Below, piece after piece: positions 31,737-40,679 of a stretch of 64,000 nucleotides of DNA (within the stretch, counting starts at the first letter, position 1; every line of letters begins with the position of its first letter). This stretch comes from Miltoncostaea sp050250915. Its GTDB lineage: Bacteria > Actinomycetota > Thermoleophilia > Miltoncostaeales > Miltoncostaeaceae. The stretch covers positions 68,368 through 132,367 of the forward strand of contig JBFWNT010000011.1 of NCBI GenBank assembly GCA_050250915.1, written 5' to 3'. The translations under genes and the position numbers were made by a program. The notes below the pieces were generated by a model. That model was not told the origin of the DNA and did not search any database. It worked only from the letters and a program-made list of their open reading frames with translations.

Positions 31737-33989
31737 ATGGGGGCATTCGAGGAGGAGATCGACCAGGTCCGGGAGTTCCAGGGCCAGGATCGATTCCGCG
31801 AGATCACCCGTCTCTACTCACCGCGACAGGTCGTCGAGCAGCAGGGCACCGTCCCGCAGGACTACACGGTGGCGCGTGAGGCGGCCGAGGGCTTCTACGC
31901 CCGGCTCCGCGAGCTGTTCGCCGAGGGGAAGTCGATCACCAGCTTCGGGCCGTACTCGCCCGGGCAGATCGTCCAGATGAAGCGGGCCGGCATCGAGGGC
32001 ATCTACCTCGGCGGCTGGGCCACGTCGGCGAAGGGCTCCAAGGACGAGGACCCGGGCCCGGACCTGGCGAGCTACCCCCTGAGCCAGGTCCCGGACGAGG
32101 CCGCCGGCCTCGTACGCGCCCTCCTGACGGCGGACAAGAACCAGAAGTTCGCCCGTGCCCGTATGAGCCAGGCCGAGCGCGACGCCACTCCCGAGGTGGA
32201 CTTCCGCCCCTGGCTGATCTGCGACGCCGACACCGGTCACGGCGGTGACGCCCACGTCCGCAACCTCGTCCGCCGCTTCGTCGAGGTGGGCGTCCCCGGC
32301 TACCACATCGAGGACCAGAAGCCCGGCGCCAAGAAGTGCGGCCACCAGGGCGGCAAGGTGCTCGTGCCCTCCAGCGAGCAGGTGACCCGCCTCAACGCGG
32401 CCCGCTTCCAGCTCGACATCATGGGCGTCCCCGGGATCATCGTGGCCCGCACCGACGCCGAGGCCGCGAACCTCATCGACGGCAGCGGCGACGAGCGCGA
32501 CCAGCCGTTCATCCTCGGCGCCACCAACGTGTCGGTCCCGTCGTACAAGACGGCGTACCTCGCGGCGCTCCGGCAGCTCAACGCCGAGGGCGTCGACGAG
32601 ATCAACGGCCACCTGCTCCACGCGATCAGCGACCTGGAGTACGAGGAGGCCGACGCCTGGCTCAAGAGCTCGGGCGTCGCCGCCCGGATCTCCTCGATCG
32701 CCAGCGCCTACAAGAACGGCGAGGCGACGGCGAACGAGGCGCTCGACGCCACGGGCGACGCGTTCCTGAGCGAGTGGCAGACCCAGGCCGGCCTGAAGAC
32801 GCTGGCCGAGGCGATCGCCGACCAGATCGAGTTCCGTCGCGACGAGGAGTCCGCCCCGGACATCTCCCGCGAGGACTGGATCGCGTTCGCGTCCCGCGCC
32901 TCCTGGTACGAGATCCGCGCGAAGGCCCGCGAGCTGGGCGTCGACGTGATCTGGGACGCCGAGCTGGCCCAGACCCCGGAGGGCTACTACCAGGTGCAGG
33001 GCGGCATCCCGTACGCCGTCGCCAAGTCGCTCGCGGCCGCGCCGTACTGCGACCTGCTCTGGATGGAGACCAAGACGGCCGACCTGGCGGACGCGAAGGA
33101 GTTCGCGGACGCCATCCACGCCGTCTACCCGGAGAAGATGCTCGCCTACAACCTGTCGCCGTCCTTCAACTGGGACACGACGGGCATGAGCGAGGACGAG
33201 ATGCGCAACTTCCCCGCCGAGATCGGGAAGCTGGGCTTCGTCTTCAACTTCATGACGTACGGCGGCCACCAGATCGACGGCCTCGCCGCCGAGGAGTTCA
33301 CCACCGCCCTCCGCGAGGACGGCATGCTGGCTCTCGCGCGCCTGCAGCGGAAGCTCCGGCTGCTGGAGTCGCCCTACCGCTTCCCGCAGACCCTGGTCGG
33401 CGGGCCGCGGGCGGACGCGGGGCTCGAGGCGGCCACCGGCCGCACCGCGACCACGAAGGCGATGGGCGAGGGCTCCACCCAGAGCCAGCACCGCGTCCAG
33501 ACCGAGGTGCCGCCGAAGCTCCTGGCGGACTGGCTCGAGACGTGGGCCGAGGTCCACGGCGTCGACAAGACCCTGCGCGTGCGTCTGAGGCCCCACACGG
33601 CCGGCGGCGACCTGCTGGAACTGGCCGTGGTCGACGCCGACGACGACAAGCTCGCGAACATCGTGTTCGCCACGCTGCAGGACCGCCGCGGCCGGCAGAT
33701 CCTGTCGGTGCGCGACCAGAACACGTTCGACACGTCGCTGCGCCGCAAGCGCCTCATGACGCTGCTGCACCTGTTCCTCATCCACCGCTACAAGGCGGCG
33801 GCGATCCACTACCTGACCCCGACCGAGGACAACCAGCGCCAGTCGGAGAGCCTGCTCAAGATGGGCCTCTTCGACACCGTCCACGCCGAGGTCGGCGAGA
33901 TCATCGTGGCCGACGTCAACCCGCAGAAGGTGGCCGAGCTGGTCGCCTCCGAGAGCGCGGAGCGCGAGAAGCTGATCGCGAAGGCCTAG
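31737..33989 (+). CDS. aceA: Isocitrate lyase (long form)
   Basis: Cleaves isocitrate to glyoxylate and succinate, the first step of the glyoxylate shunt. 750 residues, matching the long actinobacterial AceA type rather than the about 430-residue enterobacterial form. The catalytic loop is KKCGHQGGKVLVP with nucleophilic Cys201; Mg2+/substrate residues lie in ICDADTGHGG and YHIEDQKPG, and the second signature region is LAYNLSPSFNWD. The extra C-terminal about 230 residues (from TTKAMGEGSTQSQH) are typical of the long form. Excellent ribosome-binding site (GGGAAGGGG). A TAGACT at 31698-31703 may be the -10 element. Malate synthase is not in the window. Confidence 0.95.
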   Translation: MGAFEEEIDQVREFQGQDRFREITRLYSPRQVVEQQGTVPQDYTVAREAAEGFYARLRELFAEGKSITSFGPYSPGQIVQMKRAGIEGIYLGGWATSAKGSKDEDPGPDLASYPLSQVPDEAAGLVRALLTADKNQKFARARMSQAERDATPEVDFRPWLICDADTGHGGDAHVRNLVRRFVEVGVPGYHIEDQKPGAKKCGHQGGKVLVPSSEQVTRLNAARFQLDIMGVPGIIVARTDAEAANLIDGSGDERDQPFILGATNVSVPSYKTAYLAALRQLNAEGVDEINGHLLHAISDLEYEEADAWLKSSGVAARISSIASAYKNGEATANEALDATGDAFLSEWQTQAGLKTLAEAIADQIEFRRDEESAPDISREDWIAFASRASWYEIRAKARELGVDVIWDAELAQTPEGYYQVQGGIPYAVAKSLAAAPYCDLLWMETKTADLADAKEFADAIHAVYPEKMLAYNLSPSFNWDTTGMSEDEMRNFPAEIGKLGFVFNFMTYGGHQIDGLAAEEFTTALREDGMLALARLQRKLRLLESPYRFPQTLVGGPRADAGLEAATGRTATTKAMGEGSTQSQHRVQTEVPPKLLADWLETWAEVHGVDKTLRVRLRPHTAGGDLLELAVVDADDDKLANIVFATLQDRRGRQILSVRDQNTFDTSLRRKRLMTLLHLFLIHRYKAAAIHYLTPTEDNQRQSESLLKMGLFDTVHAEVGEIIVADVNPQKVAELVASESAEREKLIAKA

Positions 33990-34012
33990 CCCGCCCACTC
34001 CGCTGATCGTCC

Positions 34013-34050
34013 CGAGGGGGGCGCGCCGGATCGCCGGCGCGCCCCCCTCG
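34013..34050 (+). terminator. Strong terminator after aceA
   Basis: A perfect 17-bp stem (left arm CGAGGGGGGCGCGCCGG) with a four-base loop ATCG, 23 bp after the aceA stop. It is the most regular hairpin in the window and should end the aceA transcript. Confidence 0.8.
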
Positions 34051-34104
34051 GCGTTCTGGGGCAGGATGCGTGCGCTGGCGAGGTCGTATCGGGAGGATCC
34101 TGGG

Positions 34105-34401
34105 ATGGCTGAGACGAAGACCGCGTCCGACGGCTTCAGCGCCGAGGAGCGCGCCGCCATGAAGGAGCGCGCCGCCGAGCTCCGGGCCGAGGGCATGCCC
34201 GCCTACGCGGGCGCCGACGGCAAGGTCGTCATCTTCTTCCAGGACGCCGGGACGTTCACGGCCCGGTACGCGACGCTCGGCTTCCAGGACACCGCGCACC
34301 TCGACGACGGCGACATCTGGCCGACGTCCTACGCCCTCGCGACCTGGAACGACGCCGTGGAGGAGAGGGTCGCCGCCCTGGTGAGGGCCGCCGTCGGCTG
34401 A
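34105..34401 (+). CDS. DUF1801-type protein with internal deletion
   Basis: 98 residues, ATG behind GGGAGG. The two ends match DUF1801 proteins of the group starting FSAEERAAMKERAAELRAEG and ending GMPAYAGADGKVVIFFQDAG, FTARYATLGF and AHLDDGDIWPTSYAL. Family members carry roughly 45 extra residues between those parts (the helical core with DVLAKIAEMPEPDR...). Here ELRAEG joins GMPAY directly and in frame. It may be a natural deletion derivative or a minimal variant; function unknown. Stands alone between the aceA terminator and the photolyase-like gene. Confidence 0.7.
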   Translation: MAETKTASDGFSAEERAAMKERAAELRAEGMPAYAGADGKVVIFFQDAGTFTARYATLGFQDTAHLDDGDIWPTSYALATWNDAVEERVAALVRAAVG

Positions 34402-34460
34402 TCCGGTGTCACCGGGCGGGTGACCGGCCCCGCGCGGAGGCGCTCTGGCACGCTCGGTTG

Positions 34461-35693
34461 GTGGAGCTCCCGCCGCCGCCCCGCGACGACCCGGAGGCGG
34501 CGGCCCGATGGGTCGACGCCCACCTCGGCGACCTCATCGACGACGGACCCGCCCGCCCGTCGCCCGCGTTCCGCGGCGGCCAGACCGCGGCCGACGCCGC
34601 ACTCGAGGGCTGGTCGGTGGCGGGCTACGCCGGCGCCCGCAACGAGGTGTGGCCGCCGGAGAGGCGGGGCGCGTCGCGGCTGTCGCCGTACGTCCGGCAC
34701 GGCCTGATCGACCTGCCGCGGCTGTGGGACCACGTCGCCGGCGGCCCCGCCCGGGACGTCCGCAGGTTCCGCGGCGAGCTGCTGTGGCAGGAGTACGCGC
34801 GGCACCTCTACGCCCGGCTCGGGGGGCGCCTGGGGCGGCCCCTGCGCGCCGCGCCGCCCGCCGGTGACGGCGACGGCCGCGAGGCATGGGACCGGCGGAT
34901 GGCATGCATGGACCTCACCGTGGGCGAGCTCGAGCGCGACGGCTGGCTCGTGAACCAGACGCGGATGTGGATGGCGAGCCAGTGGTCGGTGCGCCACGGC
35001 CTGCCCTGGCGGGACGGCGAGCGGCGCTTCTTCGCCCACCTCCTCGACGGGTCCCGGGCGGCGAACGCCCTCGGCTGGCAGTGGGTGGCCGGGACCGCCA
35101 CCGGCCGCCGCTACGGCTTCGCCCGCCGCCAGGTGCTCCGCCGCGCCCCCGGCCTCTGCGACACCTGTGCCCTCCGCGACGACTGTCCCATCGCGCGCTA
35201 CCCGGCCGACGCCCCGGCCCGCCGGCTCCGGGCACCCGAGCTCCTCCGCGATGACCCCCGCCCCGAGGCCACGGCGGGCCCGACGGCCGTCGATCCGGCC
35301 GGATGGGGTGACGGCCCCCGCCGGGTCTGGCTCACCGCGGAGTCGCTCGGCGACGCCGACCCGGCCCTCGCCGCGCACCCCGACCTCCCGGCGGTGTTCG
35401 TGTGGGATGCGCCGATGCTCGCGCGGCTCCGCCTGTCGGGGAAGCGCCTGGTCTTCCTGGCCGAGACGCTCGCCGATCTCGGGGCGCGCCGCGACCTGAC
35501 CGTCCTGCGCGGCGACCCCGTCGAGCTCCTCCGCGGTGAGGACGTCGCCGTCACGTTCGCGCCCGTCCCCGGGTTCCGGCGACGGGCGGCGGCCATTCGC
35601 CCCGCGGTCGTGCACCCGTGGCCGTGGCTGCGGCGGCCGCACGACGGGAGCGTCGCGTCGTTCTCCGCCTGGGTCCGGCGGGCCCGTGCCTGA
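34461..35693 (+). CDS. Photolyase/cryptochrome-like protein with inverted domain order
   Basis: About 410 residues. The N-terminal about 250 residues are the helical FAD-binding domain: AFRGGQTAADAALEGWSVAG, SRLSPYVRHGLIDLPRLWDH, LLWQEYARHLYAR, ELERDGWLVNQTRMWMASQW and SRAANALGWQWVAGTATGRR. A Cys-containing segment LCDTCALRDDCPIARYP follows. The C-terminal about 120 residues look like the alpha/beta antenna domain normally found first: RVWLTAESLGDADPAL, AVFVWDAPML, LSGKRLVFLAETLADLGAR and LTVLRGDPVELL. This is a permuted arrangement. GTG at 34461 preferred (TTG at 34458 possible). It overlaps the Nei-type gene by 8 bp, supporting a DNA repair role. Confidence 0.8.
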   Translation: MELPPPPRDDPEAAARWVDAHLGDLIDDGPARPSPAFRGGQTAADAALEGWSVAGYAGARNEVWPPERRGASRLSPYVRHGLIDLPRLWDHVAGGPARDVRRFRGELLWQEYARHLYARLGGRLGRPLRAAPPAGDGDGREAWDRRMACMDLTVGELERDGWLVNQTRMWMASQWSVRHGLPWRDGERRFFAHLLDGSRAANALGWQWVAGTATGRRYGFARRQVLRRAPGLCDTCALRDDCPIARYPADAPARRLRAPELLRDDPRPEATAGPTAVDPAGWGDGPRRVWLTAESLGDADPALAAHPDLPAVFVWDAPMLARLRLSGKRLVFLAETLADLGARRDLTVLRGDPVELLRGEDVAVTFAPVPGFRRRAAAIRPAVVHPWPWLRRPHDGSVASFSAWVRRARA

Positions 35694-36474
35694 GGGGCAC
35701 ACGATCCACCGGGCGGCGCGGCGACAGAACGCCGTGCTCGCCGGCCACGCCATCCGCGCCTCGTCGCCGCAGGGCCGCTTCGCGGCGGGCGCGGCGGCGC
35801 TCGACGGGCGGGTGCTGCTCGGCGTGGAGGCGGTCGGGAAGCACCTCTTCCACCGGTGGGAGGGCCACGAGGTGCTCCACGTCCACCTCGGACTGTTCGG
35901 GCGCTTCCGCGAGCACCCGTCGCCGCCGCCCCCGCCGCGCGGCGCCCTCCGGCTGCGGATGGAGGGCCCGGAGGTCACGATCGACCTCTCCGGCCCCACC
36001 GCGTGCGAGCTGGTGGACGAGGAGGGGATGGCCCGGATCGTCGCCCGGCTCGGCGAGGACCCGCTGCGCGCCGACGCCGACCCGGAGCGCGCGATCGCCG
36101 ACCTCGCCCGCCGCCGCGTCCCGATCGGCGCCGCCCTGCTCGACCAGCGGATCATCGCCGGCCTGGGCAACGTGTTCCGGGCGGAGGCGCTCTTCGTCTG
36201 TGGCATCGACCCGGAGCGCGAGGCGCGCTCGCTGTCGCCGGAGGAGCTGCGCCGCCTGTGGGACACCTCCGCCCGGATGCTCCGCGACGGTGTCCGCCGC
36301 GGCCGGATCGTGACCACTGATCCGGAGGAGATCGGCCGTCCCGCCTCCCGGATGCGGCGCGCGGAGCGCACCTACGTCTACCGCCAGGGGACCTGCCGCC
36401 GCTGCGGGTCGGACATCGGGACGGTCACTCTCGCGAACCGCCCCTGCTACCGCTGCCCGGTGTGCCAGGGCTGA
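35686..36474 (+). CDS. Fpg/Nei-family DNA glycosylase
   Basis: 262-residue base-excision repair glycosylase/AP lyase. The start is the GTG at 35686, giving PEGHTIHRAARRQ after Met: Pro2 and Glu3 are the catalytic N-terminal residues of the Nei class. Also visible are VGKHLFHRW (conserved Lys), the H2TH region IGAALLDQRIIAGLGNVFRA, and the zinc finger CRRCGSDIGTV...CYRCPVCQ. The product should remove oxidised bases. The start overlaps the photolyase-like gene, so the two repair genes are co-translated. Its 3' end overlaps the convergent TetR gene by 50 bp. Confidence 0.9.
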   Translation: MPEGHTIHRAARRQNAVLAGHAIRASSPQGRFAAGAAALDGRVLLGVEAVGKHLFHRWEGHEVLHVHLGLFGRFREHPSPPPPPRGALRLRMEGPEVTIDLSGPTACELVDEEGMARIVARLGEDPLRADADPERAIADLARRRVPIGAALLDQRIIAGLGNVFRAEALFVCGIDPEREARSLSPEELRRLWDTSARMLRDGVRRGRIVTTDPEEIGRPASRMRRAERTYVYRQGTCRRCGSDIGTVTLANRPCYRCPVCQG

Positions 36475-37114
36475 AGCGCACGGCGATGCCGTCGAGCAGC
36501 AGTTGGAGGCCGAACTCGAAGAGCGCGTCGTCGGTGGCGGGGTCGTCCATCGAGCGCATCAGCTCGCCCACCAGGGGCCGCTCGGCGGCGAGGGCGGCCA
36601 GCTCGTCCTCGGCCACCGGGGCGGGGGCGTCGTCGGCGGCCCGGTCGATGAGGCTGGCGCCCAGGACGAAGCGCACGATCGTCCGCTGCGCGAGGATCGC
36701 CGCGTCCCGGTCGAGCCCGGCGGCCTGCAGCCGGGCGATCGTCTCCTCGGCGACCCCGGCTCCCACCACGTACGCGCGGCCCGGCCCCTGGGCGAGGAGG
36801 GGGAAGGCGCGGGGGTGGTCGCGCCCGACCGCGCGGTAGGCGCGGGCGAACGCCGCCAGGTCCTCCCGCCAGTCGCCCACCGGCCCCGCCGGCAGTCGCG
36901 CGGCGAAGTCCTCGATGAGGAGCGCGCGGATCCCGTCGAGGATCGCCTCCTTGCCCGCGACGTGCTTGTAGAGCGACATCGCCTCCACGCCGAGCACGCC
37001 GCCGAGGCGGCGCATCGACAGCGCCTCCGGGCCGCCCCCGTCCACGAGCGCCAGCGCGGTGCGCACGATGCGGTCGCGCGAGAGCGGTACGCGTGGATCG
37101 GGCGCTGTTGACAC
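36425..37114 (-). CDS. TetR-family transcriptional regulator (TetR_C type)
   Basis: 229 residues, GTG start. N-terminal helix-turn-helix: SRDRIVRTALALVDGGGPEA, LSMRRLGGVLGVEAMSLYKH and VAGKEAILDGIRALL. The ligand domain is of the TetR_C type. It is divergent from the nitroreductase operon; the intervening region carries a sigma70-like promoter and an 11-bp palindrome, so this is the likely repressor of that operon. The last 50 bp run antisense to the end of the Nei-type gene. Confidence 0.85.
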   Translation of the reverse strand: MSTAPDPRVPLSRDRIVRTALALVDGGGPEALSMRRLGGVLGVEAMSLYKHVAGKEAILDGIRALLIEDFAARLPAGPVGDWREDLAAFARAYRAVGRDHPRAFPLLAQGPGRAYVVGAGVAEETIARLQAAGLDRDAAILAQRTIVRFVLGASLIDRAADDAPAPVAEDELAALAAERPLVGELMRSMDDPATDDALFEFGLQLLLDGIAVRFSPGTPGSGSRGGSRE

Positions 37115-37152
37115 CGGCCGCCGGCTCCTTCTAGCGTGGGATTACAGTGTAA
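37108..37152 (+). promoter_or_regulatory. Promoter and TetR-type operator of the nitroreductase operon
   Basis: TTGACA (37108-37113) and TAGCGT (37132-37137) with an 18-bp spacer make a good sigma70-type promoter reading toward the nitroreductase gene. The palindrome TTACAGTGTAA (37142-37152) lies at the expected transcription start, 21 bp before the ATG, and looks like a typical TetR-family half-helix operator. The -35 hexamer overlaps the first codons of the divergent TetR gene. Confidence 0.7.
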
Positions 37153-37173
37153 GCCACTCGGGGGAGCGCGTCG

Positions 37174-38208
37174 ATGGCAGAGGTGCAGGCAGGTCCGCCG
37201 CCCGCGGCGGAGATCCCGGACATCCCCGTCCTGCAGACGATCGGCAACCGCCGCAGCATCCGGTACTTCGACGAGGCGAAGCCCGTCGAGCAGTGGAAGA
37301 TCGAGTCGATGCTCCAGGCCGCGCGCTTCGCGTCCTGCCAGGGCAACATCAACTGCACCGAGGCGATCCTCGTCCGCCGCGACGAGTGCGACGTGTGGGA
37401 CGAGCTGGAGGAGTGCGTCTCCGGCTTCAACGTCCAGATCATCAACCAGGCGTCCCACCTGATCATCTGGCTCACCAACCTCAACGCCTGGTACGGGCGG
37501 GCGGTCGACGGCATCTCCACCGTGAGCCTGGCCGGGGCGATGTCGAAGTACCACGGCTGGAACTACGAGTTCTCGATGACGCAGACCATCCCGCGCCTCA
37601 TGAGCTTCCCCACCGAGCGCACCGAGAACCTGCTGCGCTTCGAGACCGGCCAGGCGGTGGGCAACGCGACCATCGCCGCGACCGGGCTCGGCGTCGGGAC
37701 GATCCTGATCGCGTTCGGCCGCAAGCCGGGCGGGATCGAGAAGACGTTCGGGCTGCCGCCGCACTACCGCTTCACCTGGGGCCAGGCGGTGGGCTACCCG
37801 CTCGAGCGCGCCGACGCCGGCGGCCAGCGGCCCCGCCTGAAGTACGAGAAGCTCTTCCACGACAACGCCTTCGGCGTCCCGCTCCCGTCCGACCCGGCGA
37901 CGGTGGAGATGCTGAAGGCCAAGGGCCTCATCCAGGAGCAGGCGCCGCTGCCCGGCCGGATGGAGGAGGTCGTCGAGATCGCCGAGCGCCACGGCCGCGA
38001 CCCGGGGATGATGTATTTCCCGGCCCGCGAGATCCGGCGCCTGCTGGCCGACGACGACTGGGACCTGGGCCCCCGCCTTCGCGCCAACGCCGAGCGCGTG
38101 CTGGCCACCGAGGACCTGCCGGACTACCCGGACGAGATGCGCCAGACGTTCCAGAAGCTCATGGAGGAGCACGGGATCGACGCGAGCAAGTTCCTCCCCG
38201 CCGAATGA
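37174..38208 (+). CDS. Nitroreductase-family protein
   Basis: 344-residue FMN-dependent oxidoreductase-type protein. The nitroreductase start TIGNRRSIRYFDEAKPVEQW and MLQAARFASCQGNINCTEAI (phosphate- and FMN-binding part) are clear, and NATIAATGLGVGTILIAFGR is the usual second core. Longer than typical 200-residue members, with an insertion of about 60 residues (FNVQIINQASHLIIWLTNLN...) and a C-terminal extension. Coupling (ATGA) to an acyl-CoA hydratase/hydrolase-like gene suggests it acts on a CoA-linked or aromatic substrate, for example as a dehydrogenase; this is inference. Confidence 0.8.
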   Translation: MAEVQAGPPPAAEIPDIPVLQTIGNRRSIRYFDEAKPVEQWKIESMLQAARFASCQGNINCTEAILVRRDECDVWDELEECVSGFNVQIINQASHLIIWLTNLNAWYGRAVDGISTVSLAGAMSKYHGWNYEFSMTQTIPRLMSFPTERTENLLRFETGQAVGNATIAATGLGVGTILIAFGRKPGGIEKTFGLPPHYRFTWGQAVGYPLERADAGGQRPRLKYEKLFHDNAFGVPLPSDPATVEMLKAKGLIQEQAPLPGRMEEVVEIAERHGRDPGMMYFPAREIRRLLADDDWDLGPRLRANAERVLATEDLPDYPDEMRQTFQKLMEEHGIDASKFLPAE

Positions 38209-39017
38209 GCTACGAGGACATCCGCTACGAGGTCGGCGGGGGCCGGGCGACGATCACGATCGACCGCCCCGACCGGCTCAACGCGTTCCGCGGGCAGACG
38301 ATGCTCGAGCTCTGCGAGGCGTTCGAGGCGGCCGCCGACGACGAGTCGGTGGGCGTCATCGTGTTCACGGGCGCCGGCGAGAAGGCGTTCTGCGTGGGCG
38401 GCGACGTCCAGGAGCCCACCCGCACGATGAAGGAGAAGCGCGCCGGCCACATCATCGGCCCGCGCCTCGCCGCGGCCATGCGCAACAACGGCAAGCCCAT
38501 CATCTGCCGCGTCCGCGGCTGGTGCATCGGCGGCGGCAACGAGCTCAACATGGTCTCGGACCTGACGATCACCGACACCACCGGCCGCTTCGGCCAGGCG
38601 GGGCCCAAGATCGGGAGCGCGCCGCTGTGGTGGGGCTGTCAGCTCATCCCCGCGGTGGTGGGGGAGAAGAAGGCCCGCGAGGTGCTGTTCCTCACCCGCT
38701 GGTACACCGCGCAGGAGGCCCTCCGGATGGGGCTGGTCAACGCGGTCGTGGAGCCCGGGGAGCTCGACGCGGAGGTCGACCGCTGGTGCGAGCAGATCCT
38801 GCGCCGCTCGCCGCAGGGGCTGCGCCTGGCGAAGATCGCGCTGAACGCCGCGACCGACCCGCTCTACTCCTCCACCAACCACGGGATGGAGCTGATGGCG
38901 CTCAACCACGTCTACGGCGTGGAGCCGAAGGAGGGCATCGCGTCGTTCCAGGAGAAGCGGCCCGCCGACTGGCGCAGATTCCGCGAGGGGCAGGGCCCGG
39001 AGCCGGCGGAGGGCTGA
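38205..39017 (+). CDS. Enoyl-CoA hydratase/isomerase family, BadI/MenB-like
   Basis: 270-residue crotonase-fold enzyme. RLNAFRGQTMLELCEAFEAA and VIVFTGAGEKAFCVGGDVQE form the first oxyanion region; CRVRGWCIGGGNELNMVSDL the second; then FGQAGPKIGSAPLWWGCQL, VGEKKAREVLFLTRWYTAQE and ALRMGLVNAVV. These details are closer to 2-ketocyclohexanecarboxyl-CoA hydrolase (BadI) and dihydroxynaphthoyl-CoA synthase than to general enoyl-CoA hydratases. It probably catalyses ring closure or ring cleavage of a cyclic acyl-CoA. Second gene of the TetR-controlled operon. Confidence 0.82.
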   Translation: MSYEDIRYEVGGGRATITIDRPDRLNAFRGQTMLELCEAFEAAADDESVGVIVFTGAGEKAFCVGGDVQEPTRTMKEKRAGHIIGPRLAAAMRNNGKPIICRVRGWCIGGGNELNMVSDLTITDTTGRFGQAGPKIGSAPLWWGCQLIPAVVGEKKAREVLFLTRWYTAQEALRMGLVNAVVEPGELDAEVDRWCEQILRRSPQGLRLAKIALNAATDPLYSSTNHGMELMALNHVYGVEPKEGIASFQEKRPADWRRFREGQGPEPAEG

Positions 39018-39020
39018 CCG

Positions 39021-40679
39021 ATGGCGGAGTGGAGCGACTGGTACGCCCGCGAGGACCCCACCGGCTGGGTCCTCCCCGAGATCCTCCGCGCGCGGGCGGA
39101 TGAGCACCCGGACCGGGAGTACCTGCGCTACGGCGACGCGCCGTGGCGCTCCTACGGGCAGGTCAACGCCGACGCGAACCGGGTGGCGAACGGGCTGATC
39201 GCCCGCGGCGTGCGGCACGGCGGGTCGGTGAGCGTGCTGCTGCCCAACTGCGCGGAGTTCCTGCCGGTGTGGTTCGGGATCCTGAAGGCCGGCGCGGTGA
39301 TGAGCCCGATCAACACCGCCTACAAGGGCGACTTCCTCTCGTGGACGATCAACCTCGTCGAGTCGCGCGTGCTGGTCATCGCCGACGTGTTCCTCGACCG
39401 GCTGGCGTTCGTCGCGGCCGACCTCCCGCTGCTGGAGCGGGTGGTGATCCTGCCCACCGGGGCCGAGGACGCGCCGGCGCCGTCGCTGCCGCACGAGACC
39501 CTGGCCGAGCTGATGGACGCGAGCGACGGTGAGCCGGACGGCGTGGCGCACGCCTGGACCGACGACGCGCGGATCATGTTCACGTCGGGCACCACGGGCC
39601 GCTCGAAGGGCGTCATCAAGCAGCACGCCGCCGACTACTTCTCGGCGCGGAGCGCGATCGAGGCGATGGCGACGCTGCGCGGCGTGGCGCCGCAGGACCT
39701 GCGCGGCGAGACCTACTTCTCGTGCCTGCCGCTCTTCCACTCCAACGCGCAGGTGCTCTGCGGCTACCCGGCGCTCCTGGCCGGCGCGCGGGTGGCCTAC
39801 GTGGAGCGCTTCTCGGGCACCCGCTTCTGGCAGCAGGCGATCGACGCGGGCGCCACCACGTTCAACGGGATCGGCGCGATCCTCTACTTCCTGTGGAACC
39901 AGCCGCCGTCCGGTCTGGACCGCGCGCACCACGTCCACACCATCTCCGCCGCCCCCGCGCCGAAGGACATCTACCACGAGTTCGAGGAGCGCTTCGGCGT
40001 GCGCCTCACCGAGGGCTACGGCCTCACCGAGACGGGCGTCGCAACGATGATGGACCCCACCAGGCCGCCGCGGCTGGGGTCGTGCGGCGTGGCCAACCCG
40101 GGCTACGAGGTCACGATCGTGGAGCCGGGCAGCGACCTGCCGCTCCCCCCGGACACACCGGGCGAGATCGTGGTCGACCAGCGGGTCCCGAACATCGTGA
40201 TGCGCGCCTACTACGGGATGCCGGAGAAGACGGCGGAGGACTTCCGCAACCTGAAGCTCCACACCGGCGACCTGGGGCGGATGGACGCCGACGGCTACGT
40301 CTACTTCATGGACCGGGTGAAGGACTACATCCGCCGCCGCGGCGAGAACGTCAGCTCGATGGAGGTCGAGAAGCAGGTCGGCGACCACCCCGGGATCCGC
40401 GAGGCCGCCGCCATCGGGGTCAAGGCCGGCGAGGGGGCCTCCAGCGAGGACGAGATCATGATCGTCTGCGTGGCGGAGGGCGCCGCACCGGACCCCGCGG
40501 AGCTGACGCACTGGATGGCGGAACGGATGCCGTACTTCATGGTGCCGCGCTACATCCGCTTCGTCGACGCCCTCCCCAAGACGCCGACGGAGCGCGTGCA
40601 GAAGGTGAAGCTGCGCGACGAGGGCGTCACCCCGGACACCTTCGACCGGGACGCGGAGGGCATTACGATCGTCCGATGA
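39021..40679 (+). CDS. Acyl-CoA synthetase (AMP-binding ligase)
   Basis: 552-residue ANL-family ligase that activates a carboxylic acid to its CoA thioester via an acyl-adenylate. Motifs: P-loop IMFTSGTTGRSKGVIK (about residue 190), YGLTETGVATMMD, GDLGRMDADGYVYFMDRVKD and the hinge RRRGENVSSMEVEKQV with a C-terminal Lys region (TPTERVQKVKLRDE). General look of the CaiC/crotonobetaine-type and aromatic-acid ligases. Starts 3 bp after the hydratase stop. It should supply the CoA ester used by the two upstream enzymes. Confidence 0.9.
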   Translation: MAEWSDWYAREDPTGWVLPEILRARADEHPDREYLRYGDAPWRSYGQVNADANRVANGLIARGVRHGGSVSVLLPNCAEFLPVWFGILKAGAVMSPINTAYKGDFLSWTINLVESRVLVIADVFLDRLAFVAADLPLLERVVILPTGAEDAPAPSLPHETLAELMDASDGEPDGVAHAWTDDARIMFTSGTTGRSKGVIKQHAADYFSARSAIEAMATLRGVAPQDLRGETYFSCLPLFHSNAQVLCGYPALLAGARVAYVERFSGTRFWQQAIDAGATTFNGIGAILYFLWNQPPSGLDRAHHVHTISAAPAPKDIYHEFEERFGVRLTEGYGLTETGVATMMDPTRPPRLGSCGVANPGYEVTIVEPGSDLPLPPDTPGEIVVDQRVPNIVMRAYYGMPEKTAEDFRNLKLHTGDLGRMDADGYVYFMDRVKDYIRRRGENVSSMEVEKQVGDHPGIREAAAIGVKAGEGASSEDEIMIVCVAEGAAPDPAELTHWMAERMPYFMVPRYIRFVDALPKTPTERVQKVKLRDEGVTPDTFDRDAEGITIVR

